Under the pieces are notes generated by a model. The model worked only from the letters and a program-made list of their open reading frames with translations. It was not told the origin of the DNA and did no database searches. The position numbers and the translations under genes were made by a program. DNA of 64,000 nt from Larkinella sp. C7 (GTDB lineage Bacteria > Bacteroidota > Bacteroidia > Cytophagales > Spirosomataceae): positions 372,001-436,000 of the forward strand of contig NZ_VBSL01000003.1 in assembly GCF_006149005.1 (NCBI RefSeq). Direction: 5' to 3'. The first letter of the stretch is position 1; the number at the start of each line of letters is the position of its first letter. This document shows positions 29,499-38,054 of this stretch, in pieces.

Positions 29499-29594
29499 AG
29501 AATCGGCCCGGAATTGGACGCTCGATAAATAACCCATCCTGATCTCCTGATGAAGCGTTAAATTAACCCTACATACTTTTTTGAAAAACAGTCT

Positions 29595-32500
29595 ATGAAA
29601 TTACACCACTGTCTCATTCTGACGGCTTTAGGGGGGCTTCTGCTGACCGAGCCGGCCGCGGCTCAGTCGTCTTCGCCCGTGCTGGCGACCGACTCCCTGC
29701 ATTTTAAAGGAATGACCTGGCGCAACATTGGCCCTAACCGGGGGGGGCGCTCCCTGGGGTCTTCGGGGAGTTCCTCGCGCAAACAGGAATACTATTTTGG
29801 CGCAGTTGGTGGTGGCTTATGGAAAACCGTCGATGGCGGGAATACCTGGGCACCCGTTACCGATGGTCAACTGCAAAGTTCCTCGGTGGGGGCGGTGGCC
29901 GTTTCGGAAACCAACCCGGATGTGGTCTACATCGGAACCGGCGAAACCCAGTTCCGGGGCAACATCATGCAGGGTGATGGCGTTTACAAAACCACCGACG
30001 CGGGCAAAACCTGGAAGAACATTGGTCTGAAAAATACGCAGGCCATTGCCCGGGTTCGCGTGCATCCCACCGACCCGAATACGGTTTACGTAGCGGCTCT
30101 GGGCCACCCCTACGGCCCGAACGAAGAGCGGGGCGTTTTCCGGACAACCGATGGCGGTACGACCTGGAAAAAAGTCCTGTATAAAGGCGACAAAGCCGGT
30201 GCGGCCGACCTCATCATCGACCCCACGAATCCGAAAGTGATCTACGCGTCGATCTGGCAGGTGTATCGCACGCCCTACAAAATGTGGGGGGGCGGTGGTG
30301 CCTGCGGGTTGTTCAAATCGACGGACGGGGGCGACACCTGGACCGAACTGACCAACAAACCGGGGATGCCCAAAGGGCCGGTCGGTAAAATTGGCGTGAC
30401 GGTTTCGCCGGTCGATCCCAACCGCGTCTGGGCCATTGTGGAAGCCAACGACGGCGGGGTGTACCGGTCGGACGATGCCGGGATGACCTGGAAATACGTC
30501 AACTCCGAGCGGAAACTGCGTCAGCGGGCGTTCTACTACTCGCGCATCTACGCCGATCCGAAAGACAAAGACGGCGTATACTGCCTGAATGTCGGTTTCT
30601 TCAAATCGTCGGACGGCGGGGTGAAATTTGACAAAACGATTACGGTGCCCCACGGTGACAACCACGATCTGTGGATCGACCCGACTGACCCGATGCGGAT
30701 GGTGTCGTCCAACGACGGCGGAGGAACGGTTTCGGTCAACGGCGGCAAAACCTGGACGGACGAAAACTTCCCGACGGCGCAGTTGTACCACATCACGGTG
30801 ACCAATGATTTTCCGTACCACGTGGCGGGTGCCCAGCAGGATAACTCGACTGTGGCCGTGGCCAGCGAAGGCTGGAATCACATGCAGGCCCGGTCCAATT
30901 CACTCAAGAAATCGGAGCGGTATTACGACGTTGGGGGAGGGGAAAGTGGCTACATTGCCCAGGACCCGAAAAACCCGGACATTTTCTACGCCGGTAGCCA
31001 GGGCGCGTTGCTGACCCGCTATAACCGGGCCACCGGTCAGGTGCGGGATGTGCAGGTGTATCCCCGGTTTTTCTCCGGCGAACCCTCCAGTGCGTTGCCC
31101 GAACGCTGGCAGTGGACGTACCCCATCGTGTTCTCGCCGGTCGATCCGAACCGCCTGTACGTTTGTTCGCAACACGTCTGGATGTCGACCAACGAAGGAC
31201 AGTCGTGGCAGAAAATCAGCCCGGACCTGACGCTGGCCGATACGGCCTCCCTCGGAAAAAGTGGCGGGGTCATTACGATGGACATGAACGGCCCGGAAAT
31301 CTACGCGACGGTTTTTGCGCTCGCGCCTTCGTTCCATGATGTCAACACGATCTGGGCCGGTTCCGACGATGGTCTGGTACACATCACCCGCGATCACGGC
31401 AAAACCTGGCAGAACATTACGCCGAAAGATTTGCCGAAACACACCCGGATCAGCATCATCGATGCCTCACGGCACAAGCCCGGAACGGCCTACATTGCTG
31501 CCAAACGGTATCAGATGGACGACCGCGCGCCGTATCTCTGGAAAACGGATGATTACGGAAAAACCTGGAAAAAAATCGTGACCGGCATTGGTGCGGGGCA
31601 TTACGCCCACACGGTTCGGGAAGACCTTACGAAGCCCGGTTTGCTGTATGCCGGTACGGAACACGGTGTGTATGTGTCGTTCAACGACGGCGACAACTGG
31701 CAGCCGATGCAACTGGGTTTGCCCGACACCCAAATCTCCGATCTGATCGTAACCGAAAAAGACCTGGTGATCGGTACCCACGGTCGTTCGATGTATGTGC
31801 TGGACGATGTGGCACCGATTCGGGAGTTTTCGCCCGAAGTTGCCAAAGCCGACGTGCATTTTTTCAAACCGTATAGTGCCGTCCGTCGCGTTCAGAATGC
31901 GGTTTTCCAGTACTACCTGGCGAAACCGTCCGACAAGGTGAAAATTGAAATTCTGGATTCGAAAGGCAATCTGGTTCGCAGTTTTGAAAGCGTCGATGCA
32001 CCGGCCGGAGGTGAAAAAGCACCGGCGGCTGAGATGGAAGAGGACAACCCACGCGCTCCACGCGTAAAACCGCCAACGAAAAATGCCGGTCTGAACCGCT
32101 TCGAGTGGGACATGCGGTATCCGGGAGCCACCGAGTTCAAGGGGATGATTGTCTGGAGTGCGCGGCCCACGATGGGACCGCTGGCTCCTTCGGGAAAATA
32201 CCAGATTCGGCTCACGACTGCTGGCAAAACCCTCACGCAACCGTTTGAAATCAAGCTCGATCCGCGTTTGAAGGGCGTAACCGATGCCGATGTTCAGGAA
32301 CAGTTTCAGTTGGCCATCAAACTCCGTGACCAGACCAGCAAGGCCAATGACGCGGTGGTTCAGATTCGGGATTTGAAAGAAAAACTGGGCAAAACCAACA
32401 GCCCGGCCAACAAAAAGATCATCGAACAACTGAGCGTCGTGGAAGAAAACCTGTATCAGATTCGCAACCAGAGTGGTCAGGATCCGCTGAACTTCCCGAT

Positions 32501-32666
32501 CAAGCTCAACAACCGCCTGGCGTCGTTGTGGCGGAGCGTTGAAACCGGGGATGCCAAACCGACCGATGGCTCGTATAAAGTGTACGAAGAACTGTCGGCC
32601 GAACTGAATCAGCACCTGGGCGAACTGGAGTCGATTCTGAAGACCAAAACCGTCAAGAGTTTGTAA
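29595..32666 (+). CDS. Large exported sortilin/BNR-repeat beta-propeller protein (second paralog)
   Basis: A 1023-residue paralog of the protein at 20620-23880. The signal peptide MKLHHCLILTALGGLLLTEP ends near AAAQS. BNR/Asp-box blades are plain: GGLWKTVDGGNTWAPV, GVYKTTDAGKTWKNIG, GVFRTTDGGTTWKKVL, GLFKSTDGGDTWTEL, GVYRSDDAGMTWKYV, GVYVSFNDGDNWQPM. The same FEWDMRYPGATEF segment and helical tail close the protein. A charged low-complexity patch (EKAPAAEMEEDNPRAP) interrupts the C-terminal part. It is the third gene after a SusC/SusD pair, so it may bind or process the substrate of that transporter. The glycosyl hydrolase annotation common for this family is not supported by any active site I can see. 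Confidence 0.85.
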   Translation: MKLHHCLILTALGGLLLTEPAAAQSSSPVLATDSLHFKGMTWRNIGPNRGGRSLGSSGSSSRKQEYYFGAVGGGLWKTVDGGNTWAPVTDGQLQSSSVGAVAVSETNPDVVYIGTGETQFRGNIMQGDGVYKTTDAGKTWKNIGLKNTQAIARVRVHPTDPNTVYVAALGHPYGPNEERGVFRTTDGGTTWKKVLYKGDKAGAADLIIDPTNPKVIYASIWQVYRTPYKMWGGGGACGLFKSTDGGDTWTELTNKPGMPKGPVGKIGVTVSPVDPNRVWAIVEANDGGVYRSDDAGMTWKYVNSERKLRQRAFYYSRIYADPKDKDGVYCLNVGFFKSSDGGVKFDKTITVPHGDNHDLWIDPTDPMRMVSSNDGGGTVSVNGGKTWTDENFPTAQLYHITVTNDFPYHVAGAQQDNSTVAVASEGWNHMQARSNSLKKSERYYDVGGGESGYIAQDPKNPDIFYAGSQGALLTRYNRATGQVRDVQVYPRFFSGEPSSALPERWQWTYPIVFSPVDPNRLYVCSQHVWMSTNEGQSWQKISPDLTLADTASLGKSGGVITMDMNGPEIYATVFALAPSFHDVNTIWAGSDDGLVHITRDHGKTWQNITPKDLPKHTRISIIDASRHKPGTAYIAAKRYQMDDRAPYLWKTDDYGKTWKKIVTGIGAGHYAHTVREDLTKPGLLYAGTEHGVYVSFNDGDNWQPMQLGLPDTQISDLIVTEKDLVIGTHGRSMYVLDDVAPIREFSPEVAKADVHFFKPYSAVRRVQNAVFQYYLAKPSDKVKIEILDSKGNLVRSFESVDAPAGGEKAPAAEMEEDNPRAPRVKPPTKNAGLNRFEWDMRYPGATEFKGMIVWSARPTMGPLAPSGKYQIRLTTAGKTLTQPFEIKLDPRLKGVTDADVQEQFQLAIKLRDQTSKANDAVVQIRDLKEKLGKTNSPANKKIIEQLSVVEENLYQIRNQSGQDPLNFPIKLNNRLASLWRSVETGDAKPTDGSYKVYEELSAELNQHLGELESILKTKTVKSL

Positions 32667-32691
32667 ACTGACTAACGAACCCTGCCCACCA

Positions 32692-32738
32692 CCAGCTAAT
32701 CGGGACGCAAGTTCCGGTTAGCTGGTTCCTGTTTTTTC
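32692..32738 (+). terminator. Intrinsic terminator of the SusC/SusD/sortilin operon
   Basis: CCAGCTAATCGGGAC at 32692-32706 pairs with GTTCCGGTTAGCTGG at 32711-32725 (GU pairs allowed), with a 4-nt loop and a following TTCCTGTTTTTT run, 26 bp after the stop. Confidence 0.8.
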
Positions 32739-32781
32739 GTTTGAAACCAACCCGTGTTCCGCTTGCTCTAACTTTTACCCA

Positions 32782-33339
32782 TTGGCCGGATTGAGGACGT
32801 CGATACTCATACTGCTCCTGATGACGCTGGGTTTGCCTTTCTGGGGAACCTATACGCTCCTGCAATCCCAAAAATACCGGGTCAGGAAAGACGTGGAAAA
32901 CCGTCTGGAAGAGGGCCGTACGGAATCGCAGCGGGTGACGCTGAAACTGGCGGTTTCCGAAATCAAAACCGCCCTGCGCTGGGAACACGACCGCGAATTC
33001 GAATACCAGGGGCAGATGTATGACCTGGTCGCAACGACGGTGGTCGGCGACAGTGTATTTTACGAGTGCTGGTGGGACAAAGAAGAAACCCGCCTGAACC
33101 GGCAACTGGCGTCGCTGGAAGCGCTCGAAAAAGACGCGCAGCAGGAAGAAGAATCGACCGAAGCCTCCCCCTTTTTACAACCGCTTTTCTGTCAGGAACT
33201 GCTTTCCTGGATATCTCCCCCGACCAACTGGTTTCCTGAACAGAGGGTCGGCGGTTTTATCAACCAGTTTGCCCTCTACGTGGCACTCAGCCCTCCGCAG
33301 CTTCCGCCTGAACGGTCGTTTCACATCGTGTACGTTTGA
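32782..33339 (+). CDS. Hypothetical protein with one N-terminal membrane helix
   Basis: 185 residues, not recognised. It starts at TTG (32782); no ATG fits better. A single hydrophobic helix (about residues 6-25, TSILILLLMTLGLPFWGTYT) is followed by a basic, helical region. Next comes a compact segment with DREFEYQGQMYDLVATTVVGDSVFYECWWDKEE, reading like a small beta-rich domain, then a low-complexity acidic linker (KDAQQEEESTE). It may be an inner-membrane anchored periplasmic protein. It lies upstream of the heme-type TonB receptor on the same strand, 160 bp apart, so involvement in metal handling is possible but speculative. Confidence 0.65.
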   Translation: MAGLRTSILILLLMTLGLPFWGTYTLLQSQKYRVRKDVENRLEEGRTESQRVTLKLAVSEIKTALRWEHDREFEYQGQMYDLVATTVVGDSVFYECWWDKEETRLNRQLASLEALEKDAQQEEESTEASPFLQPLFCQELLSWISPPTNWFPEQRVGGFINQFALYVALSPPQLPPERSFHIVYV

Positions 33340-33405
33340 TTTCCGGGCTGACCATTTCCCGTCAGCTTTGAATGCGTGTGTCTGAATGAATGTGAAACGA
33401 ATGCC

Positions 33406-33486
33406 GAAGACAAGAGAACAAAGACAAAAGAGCACGCCCTTGATGATCAAAGGGTTGTCTCTCTTCTCCGGTCTTTCGTGTCTTCC
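33406..33486. repeat. Purine-rich imperfect palindrome with heptad units
   Basis: The left arm 33406-33440 (GAAGACA, AGAGAAC, AAAGACA, AAAGAGC units) faces a complementary pyrimidine-rich right arm at 33450-33486. The centre is the near-palindrome CCCTTGATGATCAAAGGG. Similarity of the arms is only partial. It sits between the hypothetical gene and the TonB receptor gene and ends 13 bp before the receptor ATG. Confidence 0.4.
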
Positions 33487-33499
33487 TAACCGGTAAGCT

Positions 33500-35905
33500 A
33501 TGAAAAAAACTATAATTCTCTGGGCGTTGCTCGGGGGCTACGCGGAAAGCTACGCCCAGGTGATTGCCATCAAAGACCGGGAAGATTCCCGGCCGCTCGA
33601 ACTGGTGACGCTTTCGAGCCAGGATCCGACGGTTTTGCTCCTATCGGGGGCCAAAGGCAAGGTAGACATCACCGCTTTTAAAGGCGCTGACCGGATCGAA
33701 ATCCGATCCGTTGGCTACCAGACCCAAACCGTCAGTTACGACGAACTGGCGAAAGCAGGGTTGTCGCTGTATCTCAAACCGTCGTCGCTGTCGCTGGATC
33801 AGGTGGTGGTGACGGCCAACCGCTGGCATCAGTCGAGCCGGGATGTGCCGGTCAAAATTACGACGATCTCGGCCAAAGACGTGGCGTTTCAGAATCCGCA
33901 GACAGCCGCCGATTTGCTGGGCCAATCCGGCGAAGTGTTCATCCAGAAAAGCCAGCAGGGCGGAGGAAGCCCGATGATTCGCGGTTTTTCGACCAATCGT
34001 CTGCTGATTACGGTCGATGGCGTGCGGATGAACACCGCTATTTTTCGGAGTGGGAACCTGCAGAATGTGATTTCGCTCGATCCGTTTTCCATCGAAAATA
34101 CGGAGGTGGTTTTCGGGCCGGGTTCGGTTATGTACGGCAGTGATGCGATTGGGGGTGTGATGAGTTTCTACACGTTGATGCCCAAATTGTCGGACAGTGC
34201 AAAACCGCTGGTGTCGGGTTCGGCGGTGGGGCGGTATTCGTCGGCCAACAGCGAGCTGACGGGCCACGCCGACGTCAGTGTCGGCTGGAAAAAGTGGGGA
34301 ATTGCCACCAGCATTTCCCACAACAATTTCGGCGATTTGCGCATGGGTTCGCACGGGCCGGACGAATACCTGCGCAAGGAATACGTTGAGCGGATCGACA
34401 GCGAAGACCGGGTGATTCAGAACCAGGATCAGCGGGTGCAGCGTCCGACGGGCTATTCGCAGATCAATCTGATGCAGAAAATTCGGTTCAAACCGAACGA
34501 CCGCTGGGATTTCAACTACGGTTTTCAGTATTCGACTACGTCCAACTACGCGCGCTACGACCGGCTTTTGCGCTACCGCCGGAATCTGCCGCGCAGTGCG
34601 GAATGGAACTACGGCCCGCAGGAATGGATGATGAACAACCTGACGATTACGAATACCGCAAGCGGAGGATTGTACGACCAGATGAGCATCCGGCTGGCCC
34701 ACCAGTTTTTCGAAGAAAGCCGCATCGACCGCGATCTGAACGACTCGGAACGGCGGACGACGCTCGAAAAAGTGAATGCATTTTCGGGTAGTGTCGATTT
34801 CAGCAAGCAACTGAACGACAAGCAGAAGCTGTTTTACGGGCTGGAAGCGATCTACAACGATGTGGTTTCGACCGCTACCAATCTGGATATTGTCACGAAT
34901 GTGTCCGTGCCGGGTGCCCCGCGATACCCCAAATCGAACTGGGCGTCGTATGCGGCTTACCTGACGTACCAACTGAAAGCCAGCGACAAAGTGACGTTTC
35001 AGGCCGGAGCCCGTTACAACCAGTTTGTCCTGAATTCGAAGTTCGAAACCACGTTTTACCCGTTCCCGTTTACCACCGCCAAACTCAACAACGGCGCCCT
35101 GACCGGCAGCGCGGGAATGGTTTATCACCCGGCCAGCACCTGGAGTTTGAGTGCGAATTTGTCCACCGGTTTTCGCTCGCCCAACGTCGATGATGTCGGA
35201 AAGGTGTTTGAATCGGAGCCGGGTTCGGTGGTCATTCCCAATCCGAATCTCAAGGCGGAGTATGCCTACAATGCGGAAGTGGGTGTTGCCAAAGTCTTTG
35301 GAAACCGGGTGAAAGCCGACCTGACGGCCTATTACACCTATCTGGACAACGCGCTGGTTCGGCGGAATTTCACGCTGAACGGTCGGGACAGCATTCAGTA
35401 CAATGGCGAATTGAGTCAGGTTCAGGCGATTCAGAATGCGGCCAAAGCGACGGTCTACGGGATTCAGGCAGGTTTGGAAATCAAGCTCCCCGCCGGGTTC
35501 GGCCTGTCGTCGCACTTTACCTACCAGAAGGGTGACGAAGAACTGGACGACGGCACCACCAGCCCGCTGCGTCACGCGGCTCCCTGGTTTGGCGTCACGC
35601 GGCTGAGCTACACGGCCAAAAAACTGCGGCTGGAACTCTACGGGATGTACAACGACAAGGTGACGAATGGAGAATTGGCGCAGGAAGAGCAGGGCAAGGA
35701 TTACATGTACGCCATCGACGCCGACGGAAAACCATATTCACCGGGCTGGTACACCCTGAATTTCAAGGCGCACTACCAACTCACGGATCTGTTGTCGATC
35801 AACGCGGGCGTGGAAAACTTCACCGATCAGCGGTATCGTCCCTACAGCTCGGGAATCGTGGCCCCGGGCCGGAACGTCATCGTTTCGCTCCGGGCGAGGT
35901 TTTAG
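33500..35905 (+). CDS. TonB-dependent receptor, heme/hemoglobin-type
   Basis: An 801-residue outer membrane receptor. After the signal peptide (about 1-19, ending SYAQ) comes a short regulatory-like domain ending SVGYQTQTVSY, then the TonB-box-like LDQVVVTANRW. The plug contains GGGSPMIRGFSTNRLLITVDGVRMNTAIFRSGN-type sequence and FGPGSVMYGSDAIGGVM. A 22-strand barrel follows, ending RNVIVSLRARF, with FRSPNVDDVGKVFES in the middle. The plug motifs are those of the HmuR/HemR-type receptors, so heme or hemoproteins are the likely ligand (family knowledge). The convergent PepSY-domain membrane protein next door fits an iron/heme locus. A siderophore receptor role cannot be excluded. Confidence 0.88.
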   Translation: MKKTIILWALLGGYAESYAQVIAIKDREDSRPLELVTLSSQDPTVLLLSGAKGKVDITAFKGADRIEIRSVGYQTQTVSYDELAKAGLSLYLKPSSLSLDQVVVTANRWHQSSRDVPVKITTISAKDVAFQNPQTAADLLGQSGEVFIQKSQQGGGSPMIRGFSTNRLLITVDGVRMNTAIFRSGNLQNVISLDPFSIENTEVVFGPGSVMYGSDAIGGVMSFYTLMPKLSDSAKPLVSGSAVGRYSSANSELTGHADVSVGWKKWGIATSISHNNFGDLRMGSHGPDEYLRKEYVERIDSEDRVIQNQDQRVQRPTGYSQINLMQKIRFKPNDRWDFNYGFQYSTTSNYARYDRLLRYRRNLPRSAEWNYGPQEWMMNNLTITNTASGGLYDQMSIRLAHQFFEESRIDRDLNDSERRTTLEKVNAFSGSVDFSKQLNDKQKLFYGLEAIYNDVVSTATNLDIVTNVSVPGAPRYPKSNWASYAAYLTYQLKASDKVTFQAGARYNQFVLNSKFETTFYPFPFTTAKLNNGALTGSAGMVYHPASTWSLSANLSTGFRSPNVDDVGKVFESEPGSVVIPNPNLKAEYAYNAEVGVAKVFGNRVKADLTAYYTYLDNALVRRNFTLNGRDSIQYNGELSQVQAIQNAAKATVYGIQAGLEIKLPAGFGLSSHFTYQKGDEELDDGTTSPLRHAAPWFGVTRLSYTAKKLRLELYGMYNDKVTNGELAQEEQGKDYMYAIDADGKPYSPGWYTLNFKAHYQLTDLLSINAGVENFTDQRYRPYSSGIVAPGRNVIVSLRARF

Positions 35906-35907
35906 GG

Positions 35908-36029
35908 CGGTTTTCGGTATACGGTTTTCAGTTTACGGTGGCTGACGCGCGCTTCATGACGCGTTTCCCTGAATGCGCTGGGTAGCATGCGTCAGCCACC
36001 GTAAACTGAAAACCGTATACCGAAAACCG
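35908..36029. repeat. Perfect 41-bp inverted repeat made of heptad units, CATGCGTCAGCCA core
   Basis: The left arm 35908-35948 and the right arm 35989-36029 are exact reverse complements over 41 bp, around a 40-nt loop. The arm reads as 7-bp units: CGGTTTT, CGGTATA, CGGTTTT, CAGTTTA, CGGTGGC, TGACGC. The core GCATGCGTCAGCCA lies at 35985-35998, straddling the loop/right-arm border. The element exactly fills the gap between the convergent stops of the TonB receptor (35905) and the PepSY gene (36030). It probably acts as a two-way terminator. Two further elements (46559, 53323) share the core but have different arm units. Confidence 0.9.
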
Positions 36030-36620
36030 TTACTGAATCACCGCTTTGGCTGACCGCGTCAGCTTCTCCTGGCGAATCCGTTTCGGGCCGTAGTAGAGGT
36101 AAAAACCGGTGACTGAAAACAGGATCAGCGCGATACCCATGACGCTGGTGTAGAGGAGTTTGAACGGTTGTTCATCCAGTTTGACCAGGGCGTCGAGGTA
36201 GGAACCGTCGTGCAGTTTTTCGATGAAATCAGACCGGCGGGTTTCGATGTGTAAGACCTGGCCGGTGGTGCAATCCAGTTGAATGCCCGCGTAGTGATCG
36301 GCAAAAACGAATTTCACCATGCCTTTCTGGGGACGAATGTCGATCCGGTCCAGTTCCGTCGACAGTTCGGCGGAAACCGAGTCCCGCAGGGTGTTGAACG
36401 CAATTTTCTGGAGCGAATCGACGGGCAGCCAGGTTTTCGGATCGGCCGAAATACCTTTATACGATTTGGCCAGCAATACCCCGCCGGAATGTTTTTTCCA
36501 ACCCAGCAGCAGCCCCGTTACCGCAATGATTAAGAAAAAGAAGAAGAGGGTTCCGCCCAATACACCGTGAATTTTTCGGTAGAATCGAAGCCTGCGCGAA
36601 CGGTCTTTAATGTCTTTCAT
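36030..36620 (-). CDS. PepSY-associated transmembrane protein
   Basis: A 196-residue membrane protein of the PepSY_TM family. A conserved N-terminal helix (FYRKIHGVLGGTLFFFFLIIAVTGLLLGWKKH) follows a basic leader. A periplasmic PepSY-like region comes next (VKFVFADHYAGIQLDCTTGQVLHIETRRSDF), then HDGSYLD and a second helix (LLYTSVMGIALILFSVTGFYLYYGP) with a basic tail. The ATG at 36620 (MKDIKDRSRRLRFY) is preferred to the TTG at 36632. Members accompany TonB receptors and are often linked to iron reduction or uptake, matching the convergent heme-type receptor. Usual PepSY_TM proteins have four helices; this is the short two-helix form. Confidence 0.85.
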   Translation of the reverse strand: MKDIKDRSRRLRFYRKIHGVLGGTLFFFFLIIAVTGLLLGWKKHSGGVLLAKSYKGISADPKTWLPVDSLQKIAFNTLRDSVSAELSTELDRIDIRPQKGMVKFVFADHYAGIQLDCTTGQVLHIETRRSDFIEKLHDGSYLDALVKLDEQPFKLLYTSVMGIALILFSVTGFYLYYGPKRIRQEKLTRSAKAVIQ

Positions 36621-36706
36621 ATGTAAAAGCAAGATACCAAATTCAGCGCGGGAACCCTATTGTTTTTCCGCAAAAACCGGCTTGTTAGGCTGCAAACGCT
36701 GCCGGA

Positions 36707-37726
36707 TCAGTTGTTGAGTTCTACCATCGCTTTGATCACGCCGTTGGCCGGATCCAGCCAACTGGCGAATTCGTCCCTGACCTGACCAAACTGAACCCGG
36801 TGCGTAATGTAGGTAACCGGATCGATCAGCCCTTTTTTCTGACAGGCCAGAACGTGTTCGAAATCCTGCCGGGTGGCATTCCGGCTGCTCATCAACGTGG
36901 CTTCGCGTTTGTGAAATTCCGGATGGCTCAGACAGACCTCGCCCCGTTGCAAACCGACCAGGACATACCGCCCGCCGTGGGCCATATATGGGAAAGCATT
37001 GTTGATGGCCGTCCGGTTGCCGGTGGCGTCGACGATCACGGTCGGCATGTCGCCGTTGGTCATTTCGCGGAGTTGTTCAGCCACATCGGCCGAGCGGGCG
37101 TCGATCGTGTAGGGCACCCGGAGTTTCTCCCGGCAAAATGCCAGCCGGGATTCGTTGACATCCATCGCAATGACCTGACCACCCGCGATGCGCGCAAACT
37201 CCATGACCCCCAGACCGATCGGCCCGGCACCCACCACCAGCACAAACTCACCGGGCTGCACATCCGCCCGGCGAATGCCGTGGGCACCGATGGACAGCGG
37301 TTCGGCCAGGGCCAGTTCGTCCAGGCTCAGGCCGTCACCGTGAATCAGCGAATAACTCGGAACGCTCAGGTATTCGACCATGCCGCCGTCGATGTGAACG
37401 CCCGAAACCCGAAGCTGGGCGCAGCAATTGGTTTTTCCCACGCGGCAGGCCACGCAGGTTCCGCAGTAGAAATAGGGCATGAACGTAATCCGTTCGCCTT
37501 TCTGAAAACCGGGCGCATCGTCGAAATCGACCAGTTCTCCCGCCAGTTCGTGACCCAGAATCCGGGGGTATTCGAAAAACGGTTGCGTTCCTTCAAAGGC
37601 GTGCAGGTCGGTTCCGCAGATGCCGATGCGCTGAATTTTTACGATGGCGTGGCCCGGGGTCAGTTCCGGTTTTACGCCGGAACGGTATTCAAACTGGCCG
37701 GGCGTGGTGCATACGAGTGTTTCCAT
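36707..37726 (-). CDS. Zinc-dependent medium-chain alcohol (sugar/polyol) dehydrogenase
   Basis: A 339-residue MDR-family dehydrogenase. Catalytic zinc ligands are in GICGTDLHAFEG and GHELAGELVDF; the structural zinc cysteines are in CGTCVACRVGKTNCC. The NAD-binding Rossmann motif is VVGAGPIGLGVMEFARIAG. The sequence resembles threonine/sorbitol/galactitol-type and L-gulonate-type dehydrogenases, so the likely reaction is NAD-linked oxidation of a polyol or sugar acid; the exact substrate is unclear. It stands alone, with no sugar pathway genes adjacent. Confidence 0.88.
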   Translation of the reverse strand: METLVCTTPGQFEYRSGVKPELTPGHAIVKIQRIGICGTDLHAFEGTQPFFEYPRILGHELAGELVDFDDAPGFQKGERITFMPYFYCGTCVACRVGKTNCCAQLRVSGVHIDGGMVEYLSVPSYSLIHGDGLSLDELALAEPLSIGAHGIRRADVQPGEFVLVVGAGPIGLGVMEFARIAGGQVIAMDVNESRLAFCREKLRVPYTIDARSADVAEQLREMTNGDMPTVIVDATGNRTAINNAFPYMAHGGRYVLVGLQRGEVCLSHPEFHKREATLMSSRNATRQDFEHVLACQKKGLIDPVTYITHRVQFGQVRDEFASWLDPANGVIKAMVELNN

Positions 37727-38054
37727 ATTTTGTCGGGGGCAATCGTCCCGCTTTCATTTCCACTGCAAAGGAAAAGCAAATAGTTGAAGATCGGTTCTGT
37801 TTTAATACCCGATTCGTATGCTATTTTATCATACAGGCAGCGATTGAACGCATTGGGTGAACCGAACGGAGGACGAAACCGGAAGGGGTATTAATATATA
37901 TATATCATAGACACAGTATAAAATACGGTTTTCATCGTTATAAGATATACATTGTTAGCAAAAGCAGCAAAACGCACAATTTAGAAGCAGGGGAGCGATA
38001 CAGTCGTCAGTGGATAACCGGTTGACAGGTACCTAGTAACCCAGGAAGTTAAAC
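37727..38054. promoter_or_regulatory. Divergent promoter region of the dehydrogenase and desaturase genes
   Basis: 328 bp between divergent genes. It has a TA-rich run (TTAATATATATATAT at about 37891-37905) and an AT-rich stretch to about 37985. No exact TTTG/TAnnTTTG promoter was found, and no coding region is supported. Confidence 0.4.
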
